A stretch of 64,000 nt of DNA from an uncultured Lysobacteraceae bacterium (GCA_946480825.1 CAMLLG010000002.1:1-64000), one strand, 5' to 3'; counted from the first letter of the stretch, positions 1 through 10,704 are shown. A program made the numbers and translations. Notes: a model not told the origin generated them from the letters alone.

Positions 1-302
1 CGGTGGTGCGCGCGCTGGAAAGCGCGATGCGCCGGCTCGACGACGGCAGCAGCGAGCTGCAGCCGTTCTCCGGCGAAACCCGGATCTTCATCTTCCCCGG
101 TTACCGCATCCGCAGCGTCGACGCGATGGTCACCAATTTCCATCTGCCGGAAAGCACGCTGTTGATGCTGGTGTCCGCATTCGCCGGCAAGGACCGCGTG
201 TTCGAGGCCTACCGGCACGCGGTCGAACAGCGCTATCGCTTCTTCAGCTACGGCGACGCGATGCTGCTGTTTCCGGCGTCGCACCCGGACCGGGTCGATT
301 GA
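1..302 (+). CDS. queA: QueA, tRNA preQ1 ribosyltransferase-isomerase (C-terminal part)
   Basis: The gene enters from the left edge, and only the last 99 or so residues are visible (codons in phase from base 3). They contain the C-terminal family signature [19 protein letters not shown], followed by the usual ending with [10 protein letters not shown]. QueA uses S-adenosylmethionine to add and isomerise the ribosyl group that turns preQ1 at the tRNA wobble position into epoxyqueuosine. Its pathway partner tgt lies 4.8 kb downstream rather than directly next to it. The stop is the TGA at 300-302. The identification is secure; the upstream part is outside the window. Confidence 0.95.
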   Translation, partial: VVRALESAMRRLDDGSSELQPFSGETRIFIFPGYRIRSVDAMVTNFHLPESTLLMLVSAFAGKDRVFEAYRHAVEQRYRFFSYGDAMLLFPASHPDRVD

Positions 303-425
303 TGCGCGTCCGCGACGGTCGAAAACCGGCAAGCGATTGATCGTCATCGCCCGGCCCCGCCACGTCCTGGGCCGATGGTCGGAGCGCCTGCGGGCGGTCG
401 CGCGGCGACCCATCGCCGGTCGTAA

Positions 426-440
426 TGAGTAGAATTCTCA
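426..440. promoter_or_regulatory. candidate Fur box upstream of fbpA
   Basis: The 15-mer TGAGTAGAATTCTCA is an imperfect 7-1-7 inverted repeat; five of seven positions of the left arm match the reverse complement of the right arm. It resembles the Fur operator core TGATAAT-N-ATTATCA. It ends 24 nt before the fbpA ATG, where an iron-responsive repressor would cover the promoter. The site stands out in otherwise GC-rich DNA. Fur binding is inferred from the match and from the ferric transporter that follows. Confidence 0.6.
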
Positions 441-464
441 TTTGCACATTCCGGGCCCGCCCTC

Positions 465-1517
465 ATGCTCCGTCCGCCTCTCCGCGCCGCGCGTCGCTTC
501 GCCGCAGTCCTGTCCGTTTTCGCCGGTATTGCCGGTGCCGCCGCTGCGCCGTCGGCGCTGGCGCAGTCCAAAGAGGTCAACCTCTACACCACCCGTGAGC
601 CGGGTCTGATCCAGCCGCTGCTGGACAGCTTCACCCGCGACACCGGGATCAAGGTCAACACCGTGTTCATGCGCGACGGTCTGCTGGAACGGGTGAAAGC
701 CGAAGGCGAGCGTTCGCCGGCAGACCTGCTGATGACCGTCGACAGCGGCAACCTGATCGATCTCGTGCTCGGCGGCGTGACCCAGGGCACGAGATCGAAG
801 ACCCTCGAAAGCGCGATTCCCGCGCACCTGCGCGGCAAGACCGGCCACTGGTTCGCGCTGTCGTTGCGCGACCGGGTGCTGTACGCCGACAAGTCGTTGA
901 AGCTGACCAGTATCCGCTACGAGGATCTGGCCAAGCCGGAGTGGAAAGGCCGCATCTGCATCCGTTCCGGGCAGCATCCCTACAACATCAGCCTGATCGC
1001 CGCGATGATCGCGCACCGCGGTGAAGCCGGAACCGAAGCCTGGCTGCGCGGTGTGAAGGCGAATCTGGCGCGCAAGGCCACCGGCGGCGACCGCGATGTG
1101 GCCCGCGACATCCTCGCCGGCATCTGCGACATCGGTCTCGCCAATGCCTACTACGTCGGCCAGATGAAGACCGCGCCCGAGGGCGACCAACAGCGTCGCT
1201 GGGCCGATGCGATCCAGGTGGTGCGCCCGACGTTCGGCGGCGGCGGTACCCACGTCAACATCAGCGGCGCCGCGGTCGCCAAACACGCGCCCAATCGCGC
1301 GAATGCGGTGAAACTGCTGGAGTACCTGGTGTCGGATCGCGCGCAGCGCCTGTATGCACAGGCCAATTTCGAATACCCCGTGAAGAAGGGCGTGCAGCTC
1401 GATCCGATCGTGGCCGGCTTCGGGGCGATGAACGTCGACCGTTTGCCGCTCGGTGATGTCGTCGCCCAGCGCAAGCGCGCCAGCCTGCTGGTGGACAAGG
1501 TCGGCTTCGACCAATGA
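465..1517 (+). CDS. fbpA: ferric iron ABC transporter, periplasmic substrate-binding protein
   Basis: This 350-residue protein has a Sec signal peptide (basic start, hydrophobic stretch, cleavage probably after ALA near residue 33). The mature part is of the iron-binding FbpA/FutA type, starting with VNLYTTREPGLIQPLLDSF. The adjacent tyrosines Tyr229-Tyr230, in NAYYVGQ, correspond to the Tyr pair that coordinates Fe(III) in this family. It would capture ferric iron in the periplasm and deliver it to the FbpB/FbpC complex encoded next. The ATG at 465 follows a candidate Fur box. Related family members bind other metals or small anions, but the Tyr pair and the operator favour iron. Confidence 0.88.
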   Translation: MLRPPLRAARRFAAVLSVFAGIAGAAAAPSALAQSKEVNLYTTREPGLIQPLLDSFTRDTGIKVNTVFMRDGLLERVKAEGERSPADLLMTVDSGNLIDLVLGGVTQGTRSKTLESAIPAHLRGKTGHWFALSLRDRVLYADKSLKLTSIRYEDLAKPEWKGRICIRSGQHPYNISLIAAMIAHRGEAGTEAWLRGVKANLARKATGGDRDVARDILAGICDIGLANAYYVGQMKTAPEGDQQRRWADAIQVVRPTFGGGGTHVNISGAAVAKHAPNRANAVKLLEYLVSDRAQRLYAQANFEYPVKKGVQLDPIVAGFGAMNVDRLPLGDVVAQRKRASLLVDKVGFDQ

Positions 1518-1575
1518 CCGGGCGATCGACGATCGAGGCCGGCCCGGACGCGCACGCTGCGATCGTTGCGGGCCG

Positions 1576-3297
1576 ATGGCCGCTGCGCGGGCGGTGAAGC
1601 GTCTGCGCGCGGAGTGCCTGTGGCTGGCCGCTGCGCTGTCGATCGCCGCGGTCATGCTGCTGCCGTTGGGTTCGCTGCTGTGGACGGCGACCCGGGGCAG
1701 CACCGGGCTGTGGTCGCATCTGGCCGCGCATGTGCTGCCGCAGGCGGCGTGGACCACCGCCCTGTTGCTGGCCGGCGTGGGCAGCCTGAGCATCGTCATC
1801 GGCACCGGCTGCGCCTGGCTGGTGAGCGCCTACGTGTTTCCGGGACGCCGGTTTTTCGACTGGGCCCTGTTGCTGCCGCTGGCGATGCCGACCTACATCG
1901 TCGCCTTCGCCTATCTCGATCTGCTGCATCCGCTCGGACCGGTGCAATCGGCGTTGCGTGAACTGCTGGGCATCGACAGCCCGCGGGATTTCCGCCTGCC
2001 CGATCTGCGTTCGCTGCCGGGCTGCATCGCCCTGATGGCGCTGGTGTTGTATCCATACGTGTATCTCTCCGCGCGGGCGATGTTCGCCACGCAGGCCGCG
2101 GGCCTGATCGAGGCTGCGCGCACGCTCGGCGTGGGCGGCGCGGCCCTGTTCCGGAAGGTGGCGCTGCCGCTGGCGCGCCCGGCGGTGGCGGTGGGTGCGG
2201 CGCTGGTGCTGCTGGAGACGCTCAACGATATCGGCGCTTCGGAATTCCTCGGCGTGAAGACGCTGACGGTGGCGGTGTACAGCACCTGGATCACCCGCAG
2301 CGATCTCCCGGGCGCGGCGCAGATCGCGCTGGCGATGCTGGCGGTGGTGCTGATGCTGCTGGCGCTGGAACGCCATGGCCGTCGCCGTCAGCGGTATGCC
2401 AGCGTGCACCGGCCGCGGCCGATCCGCGCCCAGCACCTGCGCGGCGCGCGCGCGCTGCTCGCGACCGCTGCCTGCGCCTTGCCGGTGCTGCTGGGTTTCG
2501 TGGCACCGGCCTTGTCGCTGTCGGTGGATGCCTGGGAACGGCTCCGCGCTGCGGGTGTCTCGCCGCAACTCGTCGACAGCGCATGGAACACGCTGAAGAT
2601 CGGCCTGCTGGTAGTCGCGGTCGCGCTGGTCGCCGGGCTGGTGCTGGCGTGGTCGCTGCGCCTCGGCCAGTTGGCGCGGCGCCCGCGCGTACCGGCGCTG
2701 GCGCTGCGTGCGGGCAGCCTGGGTTACGCCCTGCCGGGCACGGTGCTGGCGATCGGATTGCTCACGCCGATGGCGTGGTTCGATGACGCGGCCGCGGCGC
2801 TGGTCGCCGCGCTGGGCGGTACGCCGCAGGCGCTGTTGATGGGCAGCACCGCCGCGCTGGTGCTGGCCTGCAGCCTGCGGTTTCTGGCGATCGCGTCCGG
2901 CGGCATCGATGCCGGATTGTCGCGGATCCCGCTGTCGCTGGATCAGGCCGTGCGCAGTCTCGGCGCCGGCGCCGGACGCAGCCTCGTGCGCGTGCATCTG
3001 CCGTTGCTGCGCCCGGCGATGGCCGCGGCGGCGATGCTCATCTGCGTCGACGCGATGAAGGAACTGCCGGCGACCCTGCTGTTGCGGCCGCTCGGCTTCG
3101 AGACGCTGGCGACCTGGCTGTATGCGGAGGCCGCGCGCGGCACCTACGAAGAAGGTGCGGTCGCCGCCTGGCTGATCGTGCTGATCGGTCTGCCCGCGGT
3201 GCTGGTGCTGGCGCGCGCCGGTTTCGTGCCGGCCGCTTCGGAAACAACTGCGCGAACATCTGCGCGCGTCTCTCCCGATGAGTCTTCCACGTCATGA
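1576..3297 (+). CDS. fbpB: ferric iron ABC transporter, permease (two fused MetI-like halves)
   Basis: With the ATG at 1576 the protein has 573 residues and about 12 hydrophobic segments in two homologous halves. Each half carries an EAA-like loop that contacts the ATPase: EAARTLGVGGAALFRKVALP from residue 179 and DQAVRSLGAGAGRSLVRVHL from residue 456. This is the usual FbpB/SfuB architecture, one polypeptide forming the whole inner-membrane channel. The frame stays open further upstream into fbpA, but the residues before 1576 are not family-like, so the later start is preferred. Its last 4 nt overlap the start of fbpC, which suggests translational coupling. Confidence 0.88.
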   Translation: MAAARAVKRLRAECLWLAAALSIAAVMLLPLGSLLWTATRGSTGLWSHLAAHVLPQAAWTTALLLAGVGSLSIVIGTGCAWLVSAYVFPGRRFFDWALLLPLAMPTYIVAFAYLDLLHPLGPVQSALRELLGIDSPRDFRLPDLRSLPGCIALMALVLYPYVYLSARAMFATQAAGLIEAARTLGVGGAALFRKVALPLARPAVAVGAALVLLETLNDIGASEFLGVKTLTVAVYSTWITRSDLPGAAQIALAMLAVVLMLLALERHGRRRQRYASVHRPRPIRAQHLRGARALLATAACALPVLLGFVAPALSLSVDAWERLRAAGVSPQLVDSAWNTLKIGLLVVAVALVAGLVLAWSLRLGQLARRPRVPALALRAGSLGYALPGTVLAIGLLTPMAWFDDAAAALVAALGGTPQALLMGSTAALVLACSLRFLAIASGGIDAGLSRIPLSLDQAVRSLGAGAGRSLVRVHLPLLRPAMAAAAMLICVDAMKELPATLLLRPLGFETLATWLYAEAARGTYEEGAVAAWLIVLIGLPAVLVLARAGFVPAASETTARTSARVSPDESSTS

Positions 3298-4304
3298 ATC
3301 ACGCCGCGCTGCAGCTCGATGCCATCGCCGTCGCTTATCCGATGCCGGCCGGTCCACGCACGGTGGTCGACGGCTTGTCGCTGGAACTGGCGTCGGGCGA
3401 AATCGGCTGTCTGCTCGGGGCCTCGGGTTGCGGCAAGACCACCGCGCTGCGCGCCGTGGCCGGTTTCGAGCCGCTGTGCGCCGGGCGCATCCGCATCGGC
3501 GGCGAGGAACTGTCCTCGGCGCATGCGACGGTGCCGCCCGAGCGTCGCCGGGTCGGAATGATGTTCCAGGATTACGCGCTGTTCCCGCATCTCACCGCGG
3601 CCCAGAACATCGCCTTTGGCCTGCAGGACCGAACCCGGCCGCAGCGCGCCGCGCGGGTGGCCGAACTGCTCGCCCTGATCGGTTTGCCCGATGCCGGTCC
3701 CGCCTATCCGCACGAACTGTCCGGCGGCCAGCAGCAGCGCATCGCACTGGCCCGTGCGCTGGCGCCGGCGCCGGCGGTGCTGCTGCTGGACGAACCCTTT
3801 TCCAATCTCGATGCCGATGTCCGCGCGCGTCTGGCCGCCGAAACCCGCGAGTTGCTGGTCGCCAGCGGCAGCACGGTGTTGATGGTGACCCACGATCAGG
3901 CCGAAGCCTTCGCCATCGCCGATCGTGTCGGCCTGATGGACGGCGGCCGCCTGCTGCAGTGGGACCGGCCCGAGGCCTTGTTCGCGCGCCCCGCCGACCG
4001 CCGCGTGGCCGGATTCATCGGTCGCGGCGACTGGGTGCGCGGAGACAGTCTTGGCCTGGAGGCCGGCCTGGAGGTGCGGCTTCGCCCGGGCCAACTGCGC
4101 GTCGACGCCGAAGGGCCGATCCTGGCCGAACTGCTGTCGTTGGCCTTCCGCGGCCCCGATTACGCCGCGCGGATCCGGTTTCCGGGAGGCGAGATCCACG
4201 AGATGTCCCTCGATGACGCGGCCGCGGTCGTGCCGGGGCAGAGCCTGCGTCTGCGCCTGATTCCGGGCCCGACCGGTCTGCTCGCATTTCCGCGCGTGGA
4301 TTGA
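3294..4304 (+). CDS. fbpC: ferric iron ABC transporter, ATP-binding subunit
   Basis: This 336-residue ABC ATPase has a full motif set: Walker A GASGCGKTT (42-50), signature LSGGQQQR (from 142), Walker B VLLLDEP (162-168) and the switch histidine His200 in VTHDQ. The C-terminal part (about 240-336) is a TOBE-like extension typical of the FbpC/PotA branch. It powers the FbpB channel. The ATG overlaps the fbpB stop by 4 nt. No clear terminator follows; 103 nt separate it from the flavin reductase gene, which may be read through from the same transcript. Confidence 0.9.
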   Translation: MNHAALQLDAIAVAYPMPAGPRTVVDGLSLELASGEIGCLLGASGCGKTTALRAVAGFEPLCAGRIRIGGEELSSAHATVPPERRRVGMMFQDYALFPHLTAAQNIAFGLQDRTRPQRAARVAELLALIGLPDAGPAYPHELSGGQQQRIALARALAPAPAVLLLDEPFSNLDADVRARLAAETRELLVASGSTVLMVTHDQAEAFAIADRVGLMDGGRLLQWDRPEALFARPADRRVAGFIGRGDWVRGDSLGLEAGLEVRLRPGQLRVDAEGPILAELLSLAFRGPDYAARIRFPGGEIHEMSLDDAAAVVPGQSLRLRLIPGPTGLLAFPRVD

Positions 4305-4407
4305 AGCCGGTCCGCGGCTCGTGTTCGCCCGCGAATCCGCGACAATAGCCGCCCGTCGCCGCCGATTCCCACGCCTACCGTGACTTCGTCATCGTTTTCT
4401 CCGCGGC

Positions 4408-5064
4408 ATGCCGCGTCCGTATCGCCCGCCGGTGCCGCGCATGCGCCTTGATTTCGCGGCGCTGGGCGCCGCCGAGGCTTATCGCTGGATGACCGCGACG
4501 GTGACGCCACGGCCGATCGCCTGGGTCTCCACGCGCTCCGCCGACGGCATCGACAATCTCGCGCCCTTCAGTTTTTTCCAGGTGGTCTGCGACGACCCGC
4601 CGACGCTCATGCTCAGCATCGGCGCGCGCGCCGACGGCGGCGAGAAGGACACGCTGCGCAATCTGCGCGAACGGGGCGAGATGGTGATCCAACTGGTGTC
4701 GATGGCGCAGGCCGATGCGATGAGCGCAACCGCCGCGGGTTTCCCGCATGGCGTGAGCGAGTTCGAGCGTTGCGGCGTGGCATCGACGCCTTCCGAACGG
4801 GTGGCGCCGGTGCGGGTGGCTGATGCCGCGGTCGCGTTCGAGTGCGCGCTCGCGTCGATCCAGCCGTATCCCGCCCGGCCGTCGCCTGCGAAGCGCCCCA
4901 GCCACCATCTGGTGTTCGCCGAGGTGTTGCTGGCGCACATCGACGATGCGGTGTTGGGCGATGCGCGGCACGTCGATCCGGCCAGGCTCGACGTGGTCGG
5001 TCGCCTCGGCGGCAGCGCGTATGCGACCACCCGCGATGTCTTTCATGTCAAGCGCCCGGGCTGA
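4408..5064 (+). CDS. flavin reductase family protein (FMN-binding split barrel)
   Basis: The 218-residue product has the flavin-reductase-like fold: TATVTPRPIAWVSTRSADGI near the N-terminus, then NLAPFSFFQVVCDDPPTLML, and a C-terminal HHLVFAEVLLAHIDDAV block. Such proteins bind FMN or FAD and reduce it with NAD(P)H, or serve as flavoproteins of unknown substrate. An alternative start at 4441 (MRLDFAAL) is equally compatible with the family. Placement just after a ferric transporter raises the possibility that it supplies reduced flavin for iron reduction, but this rests on position only. Confidence 0.8.
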   Translation: MPRPYRPPVPRMRLDFAALGAAEAYRWMTATVTPRPIAWVSTRSADGIDNLAPFSFFQVVCDDPPTLMLSIGARADGGEKDTLRNLRERGEMVIQLVSMAQADAMSATAAGFPHGVSEFERCGVASTPSERVAPVRVADAAVAFECALASIQPYPARPSPAKRPSHHLVFAEVLLAHIDDAVLGDARHVDPARLDVVGRLGGSAYATTRDVFHVKRPG

Positions 5065-6225
<1,161 letters not shown>

Positions 6226-6354
6226 ACTTTTGTCGGGCAGGGCGGTCAGCACAGGGGCCCGGGCCTCGCCCCGGCGGGGTCGGAGCCGGGTTGAAAGCCA
6301 GCCGGCCGGCCCGCATGGCATAATCCCCCGCTATTTTTGCGATACGGACCCGCG

Positions 6355-6693
6355 ATGAACCTGCTCGATCTGCTGATCTCACCCGCCTACGCCCAGGCCG
6401 CTCCGGCCGCCGCGCCCAATCCGTGGCAGTTTCCGATCATGATGGTCGTGCTGTTCGCGGTCATGTACTTCATCATGATCCGCCCGCAGATGAAGCGCGC
6501 CAAGGAACACCGCGCCATGCTCGAGAAGTTGTCCAAGGGCGACGAGGTGATCACCAGCGGCGGCATCGCCGGCGTGGTCCGCGACATCGGCGACAACTTC
6601 GTGACCCTGGAAGTCTCCGACAACGTGCAGTTGCGCGTGCAGCGCGGCGCCATCGGCCACGTGCTGCCCAAGGGCACGTTGAAATCCCTGTGA
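6355..6693 (+). CDS. yajC: YajC, Sec translocon accessory subunit
   Basis: The ATG at 6355 gives 112 residues, with one transmembrane helix at about residues 22-40 (FPIMMVVLFAVMYFIMIRPQ). A cytoplasmic KOW-like segment follows with GDEVITSGGIAGVVRDIGDN, a YajC hallmark. It associates with SecD and SecF in the holotranslocon. Upstream in-frame codons (TTG at 6337) exist, but the ATG start matches the family N-terminus MNLLDLLISPAYAQ. Confidence 0.96.
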   Translation: MNLLDLLISPAYAQAAPAAAPNPWQFPIMMVVLFAVMYFIMIRPQMKRAKEHRAMLEKLSKGDEVITSGGIAGVVRDIGDNFVTLEVSDNVQLRVQRGAIGHVLPKGTLKSL

Positions 6694-6809
6694 CGATCCG
6701 GCTCGACGGTCGCGCTTCGATGATCCGCTTCAGATGATCTGGCTTCCATTGGTTTGATTCCCCGCCCACCCCGATGCGGCCGGTCCCAGGACCGGACGCG
6801 GTGCTCGTC

Positions 6810-8708
6810 ATGCTCGAATATTCCCGCTGGAAATACGTCACCATCCTGATCGTCGTGCTGATCAGCGCGTTCTATGCGCTGCCGAACGTCTTTCCGCAGG
6901 ATCCCTCGATACAGATCTCCGCCAACCGCGGCGCGAAGATCGACGATGCGCTGAAGCAGCAGATCGGGCAGACGCTGACCAAGGCCGGCCTGAAGTCGAA
7001 GTCGATCGAGATCCAGGGCGAGAACCTCCTGGTCCGCACCCCGGACGACGAGACCCAGAACAAGGCCGCGGATGCCCTGCGCGACGCGCTCGGCAATCGC
7101 TACACGGTGGCGATGAACCGCGCGTCGACCGTGCCCGAGTGGTTCGGTTCGGTCGGCGCCAAGCCGATGTCCCTCGGCCTCGATCTGCAGGGCGGCGTGC
7201 ACTTCCTGATGGAAGTGGACAAGAAGGCCGCCATCGACAAGCGTTTCGAAGCCTATCTCTCGGACATCCGCGGCACGCTGCGCGAAGAAGGCATCGCCTA
7301 CGAGTCGGTCGAGCGCGAGGGCGAGCGGAGTCTGCGCGTCGTCCTGGCCAAGGCCACCGATACCGACGAAGCCCAGACCCTGATCCAGAAGAGCCTCGCC
7401 GCCGCCGCCGCGGATACCGGCGCGATGACCGCGGCCAGCGCCTTCTCGTTCGAAGCGTTGGGCAACACCATCGACATCGGCGTCTCCGAGGAGATGGTCC
7501 GGCAGATGACGCTCAACGCGATCGAGCAGAACCTCGGCACGCTGCGCAACCGCATCAACGCGCTGGGCGTGGCCGAGCCGGTGATCCAGCGCCAGGGCGC
7601 GGACCGCGTGCTGGTGCAGTTGCCCGGCGTGCAGGACACGGCCGCGGCCAAGCGCATCCTCGGCGCCACCGCGACCCTCGAATACCGCGGCGTGTACGAA
7701 GGCAACGCCGTCGACGCCCGCGAAACCGGCAATGTGCCGCCCGGCGCGCGCCTGTACGAAAGCCGCAATCTCGGCCCCGACGGCAAGCCCATTCCGGTGC
7801 TGTTGAACAAGCGCGTCATCGTCTCCGGCGCGGACATGGTGGATGCCCGCAGCACCGTCGACAGCAACGGCCTGCCCGCGGTGTCGGTCACGCTGAACAC
7901 CGCCGGCGGCCAGCGCATGCTGCAGTTCACCACCGACAACGTCGGCAAGCCGATGGCGGTGGTCTTCATCGAACGCATCCCGCAGGTGCGCATCGTCGAC
8001 GGCAAGGAAGTACGCAGCTCGATCCTGCGCGAGGAAGTGATCAGCGTCGCGACCGTCCAGGGCGTGTTCGGCAAGCAGTTCCAGACCACCGGCCTGGAGC
8101 GCAAGGAAGCCGACGACCTGTCCAAGCTGCTGAAGGCCGGTGCGCTCGCCGCGCCGATGGATTTCGTCGAAGAACGCACGGTCGGCCCGAGCCTCGGCAA
8201 GGAAAACGTGGAGCGCGGTCTGACGGCCGTGACCTTCTCGTTCCTGTTCGCGCTGGCGTTCTTCCTGATCTACTACCGCATGTTCGGCATCGTCACCTGC
8301 CTGGCGTTGCTGCTCAATCTGCTGATGGTGTTCGCGCTGATGTCGCTGTTCGGCGCCACCATGAGTCTGCCCGGCCTCGCCGGCATCGCGTTGACGGTGG
8401 GCATGTCGGTGGACGCCAACGTGCTGATCAACGAACGCATACGCGAGGAGCTGCGCGCGGGATTGCCGCCGCAGGCGGCGATCGCCGCCGGTTACGACCG
8501 CGCCTCCGGAACGATTCTCGACGCCAACATCACCGCCTTCCTCGCCGGTCTGGCCATGTTCGTCTTCGGCACCGGCCCGCTGAAGGGCTTCGGCGTCACC
8601 ACCATGCTCGGTATCGCGACGTCGGCCTACACGGCCGTGTCGGTGTCGCGCGGCATCGCCACGCTGATCTACGGCAAGCGCCGCAAGCTGCAGTCCATCG
8701 CGATCTGA
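6810..8708 (+). CDS. secD: SecD, protein translocase subunit
   Basis: From the ATG at 6810 the protein has 632 residues and begins MLEYSRWKYVTILIVV, like its relatives; an in-frame ATG at 6774 would only add 12 unlikely residues. It has an N-terminal helix, a large periplasmic domain containing the family motif GLDLQGGVHFLMEVD, and five C-terminal helices with GMSVDANVLINERIREEL. SecD works with SecF and the proton motive force to complete export of Sec substrates. It lies 116 nt after yajC and 13 nt before secF. Confidence 0.96.
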   Translation: MLEYSRWKYVTILIVVLISAFYALPNVFPQDPSIQISANRGAKIDDALKQQIGQTLTKAGLKSKSIEIQGENLLVRTPDDETQNKAADALRDALGNRYTVAMNRASTVPEWFGSVGAKPMSLGLDLQGGVHFLMEVDKKAAIDKRFEAYLSDIRGTLREEGIAYESVEREGERSLRVVLAKATDTDEAQTLIQKSLAAAAADTGAMTAASAFSFEALGNTIDIGVSEEMVRQMTLNAIEQNLGTLRNRINALGVAEPVIQRQGADRVLVQLPGVQDTAAAKRILGATATLEYRGVYEGNAVDARETGNVPPGARLYESRNLGPDGKPIPVLLNKRVIVSGADMVDARSTVDSNGLPAVSVTLNTAGGQRMLQFTTDNVGKPMAVVFIERIPQVRIVDGKEVRSSILREEVISVATVQGVFGKQFQTTGLERKEADDLSKLLKAGALAAPMDFVEERTVGPSLGKENVERGLTAVTFSFLFALAFFLIYYRMFGIVTCLALLLNLLMVFALMSLFGATMSLPGLAGIALTVGMSVDANVLINERIREELRAGLPPQAAIAAGYDRASGTILDANITAFLAGLAMFVFGTGPLKGFGVTTMLGIATSAYTAVSVSRGIATLIYGKRRKLQSIAI

Positions 8709-8721
8709 GGGAGCCCCATCC

Positions 8722-9690
8722 ATGAAACCTTTCAACGTGTTCCCTTACGACAGCGCCATCGATTTCATGCGCCTGCGCATGATTTCGCTGACCGTGGCCG
8801 CGCTCATCATGTTCGTCGCGATCGGCGGGATGTTCGCCAAGGGGTTCAATTTCGCCCTCGACTTCACCGGTGGCGTCGGTATCGAACTGGCCTACGACAA
8901 ACCGGTCGATGTCGATGGCGTGCGCGAGCGACTCGAAGCCGCCGGTTACGACAGCGCGCAGGTCCAGACCTTCGGCAGCGGCAACGAATTGCTGGTCCGC
9001 CTGCAGGCCGATTCCGCCGCGAAGAGCGGATCCGGCAAGTCCGAGGACGCGACCGCCAGCATCGCCGAAGAGGTCCGCAAGGCCGCCTCGGAACCCGGCA
9101 ACCCCGCGCGCAAGCTCAAGAGCGCGGACATCAGCCCGCAGGTCGGTCGCGAATTGGCCGAGAACGGCCTGTATGCCCTGTTGTTCGTGGTGCTGGGGTT
9201 CCTGATCTACATTTCGTTCCGCTTCGAATGGAAATTCGCGGTGGCGGCGATCATCACGACCCTGCACGACATCGTGGTGGTGGCCGGCTGGTTCGCGCTC
9301 AGCGGGCATGAGTTCGATCTCACGGTCCTGGCCGGCATCCTTTCGGTGATGGGGTATTCGATCAACGACACCATCGTGGTCTTCGACCGCGTCCGCGAGA
9401 ATTTCCGCGGCATGCGCGCCACGCCGATGGAAGTCCTGAACCGCTCGATCAACCAGACCCTGTCGCGCACGGTGATCACCTCGTTCGTCGCGTTCCTCAC
9501 CGTGTTGGCGCTGTATCTCTACGGCGGCGGTTCGCTCAAGGGCATGGCCGAGTCGCAGATCATCGGCATTTTGATCGGTACGCTGTCCACGATTTTCGTC
9601 GCCTGCCCGCTGCTGCTGTGGCTCGGTGCGACCAAGCAGGATCTTCTGCCGAAGGCGCGCGACGAAGCCGAACTGGCCCGTCGCCCCTGA
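8722..9690 (+). CDS. secF: SecF, protein translocase subunit
   Basis: The 322-residue SecF has six predicted helices. The family motifs are FALDFTGGVGIELAYDKPVD in the first periplasmic loop and GYSINDTIVVFDRVRENFR in helix 4. It partners SecD in the RND-like proton-driven pull on exported chains. A GAGGGAGC ribosome-binding sequence precedes the ATG. The gene ends the operon: a strong intrinsic terminator follows 20 nt after the stop. Confidence 0.96.
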   Translation: MKPFNVFPYDSAIDFMRLRMISLTVAALIMFVAIGGMFAKGFNFALDFTGGVGIELAYDKPVDVDGVRERLEAAGYDSAQVQTFGSGNELLVRLQADSAAKSGSGKSEDATASIAEEVRKAASEPGNPARKLKSADISPQVGRELAENGLYALLFVVLGFLIYISFRFEWKFAVAAIITTLHDIVVVAGWFALSGHEFDLTVLAGILSVMGYSINDTIVVFDRVRENFRGMRATPMEVLNRSINQTLSRTVITSFVAFLTVLALYLYGGGSLKGMAESQIIGILIGTLSTIFVACPLLLWLGATKQDLLPKARDEAELARRP

Positions 9691-9709
9691 GGTTCGGGGC
9701 GTATCCACG

Positions 9710-9742
9710 AAAAAGCCGCGCGGATGCGCGGCTTTTTCTTTT
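9710..9742 (+). terminator. intrinsic terminator after secF
   Basis: A perfect 12-bp stem (AAAAAGCCGCGC / GCGCGGCTTTTT) with a 4-nt loop is followed by a T-rich run to 9742. It sits 20 nt beyond the secF stop and should end the tgt-yajC-secDF transcript. Because the stem starts with A residues, it could also act on the opposite strand for suhB. Confidence 0.9.
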
Positions 9743-9747
9743 GTTCC

Positions 9748-9773
9748 GGCAGAGCGGGCTTCAGGCCGCTGCC
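9748..9773. repeat. degenerate copy of a GC-rich palindromic repeat
   Basis: The 26 nt around AGAGCGGGCTTCAGGCCGCT closely match the arm of the palindromic repeat at 18910-18978, with a G for a C in the second half. A further fragment, GGGCCGCTCTACAG, lies near 9826-9839, in the place where a second inverted arm would be. It looks like an eroded intergenic repeat unit. Confidence 0.5.
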
Positions 9774-9876
9774 GCGTTCCAAGCCCGGATCGGCGGCCTG
9801 GTTTTCAACCGCCGAATGGCTGGTCGGGCCGCTCTACAGGGATGCGTCGCGTATCGGGGACTGCGCCCGGACCGAC

Positions 9877-10704
9877 TCAGTCGAAGGCCTTGGCGTAGCC
9901 GGTGTTGACGATGGTCTGCTGCAGCGGATCGATCATGCGGACGTTGGCGGCGACGACCTGCCGTCCGCCGGTGGCGATGTGCATCGGACCCAGCGCGGCA
10001 CCGCGGTAATCGCAGACCCGGCCACCTGCTTCGCGCACCATCAGCACGCCCGCGGCGATGTCCCAGGCCATCACGCCGGCCTCGAAATACCCATCGACGC
10101 GGCCCGCGGCGACGTAAGCCAGATCCAGCGCGGCCGAGCCGCCGCGGCGGATGTCTTCGGCGTGCACCAGCAGCGATTTGATGCAGTCCAGCTGCGCGTC
10201 GGCGCGCTTGCGCTCGCGCGGCGCGAAGCCGGTGGCGAGCACGGCGCCCTGCAGTTCCCGACGTTCCGAGACCCGCACGCGGCGGCCGTTGAGCTGGGCG
10301 CCACCGCCGCGGCTGGCGGTGAACAGCTCGTTGCGCAGGGGGTCGAAGATCACCGCATGCAGCGGCTCGGGGCCTTCGCACAGCGCGATCGACACGCACC
10401 AGTGCGGCAGGCCGCGGAGGTAGTTGCTGGTGCCGTCCAGCGGGTCGATCACCCAGGTGTAGCGGCTGGGGCCGCGATTGCCCTTCTGCTGGCCGCCTTC
10501 CTCGCCGAGGATCGTGTAATCGGGCTGCGCGCGGCGCAGTTCCTTGACGATCTCCACTTCGGCCAGGCGGTCGACTTCGCTGGCGAAGTCCATCCGGTCC
10601 TTCTCGATCACGTCGATCGCATCCAGCCGGGCCATGTGCCTCAGGAGAATGTTGCCGCCGGCGCGAGCCGCCTTGACCATGACATTGACAGCGGGCTGTT
10701 GCAT
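9877..10704 (-). CDS. suhB: inositol-1-monophosphatase family protein
   Basis: The 275-residue protein carries all metal-site motifs of the inositol monophosphatase superfamily: GEEGG (Glu68-Glu69), DPLDGTSNY (Asp87, Asp90) and AWDIAAG (Trp214-Asp215). In proteobacteria this length and motif set correspond to SuhB, which hydrolyses myo-inositol-1-phosphate and also joins the rRNA transcription antitermination complex. The ATG at 10704 matches the family start [14 protein letters not shown]. It is divergently arranged with trmJ, with 100 nt between the starts. Confidence 0.93.
   Translation of the reverse strand: MQQPAVNVMVKAARAGGNILLRHMARLDAIDVIEKDRMDFASEVDRLAEVEIVKELRRAQPDYTILGEEGGQQKGNRGPSRYTWVIDPLDGTSNYLRGLPHWCVSIALCEGPEPLHAVIFDPLRNELFTASRGGGAQLNGRRVRVSERRELQGAVLATGFAPRERKRADAQLDCIKSLLVHAEDIRRGGSAALDLAYVAAGRVDGYFEAGVMAWDIAAGVLMVREAGGRVCDYRGAALGPMHIATGGRQVVAANVRMIDPLQQTIVNTGYAKAFD

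Noticed and set aside
6387..8735. 780-codon minus-strand frame opposite yajC-secD
   Set aside because: Antisense shadow of strongly conserved secD; no ribosome-binding context or family match.
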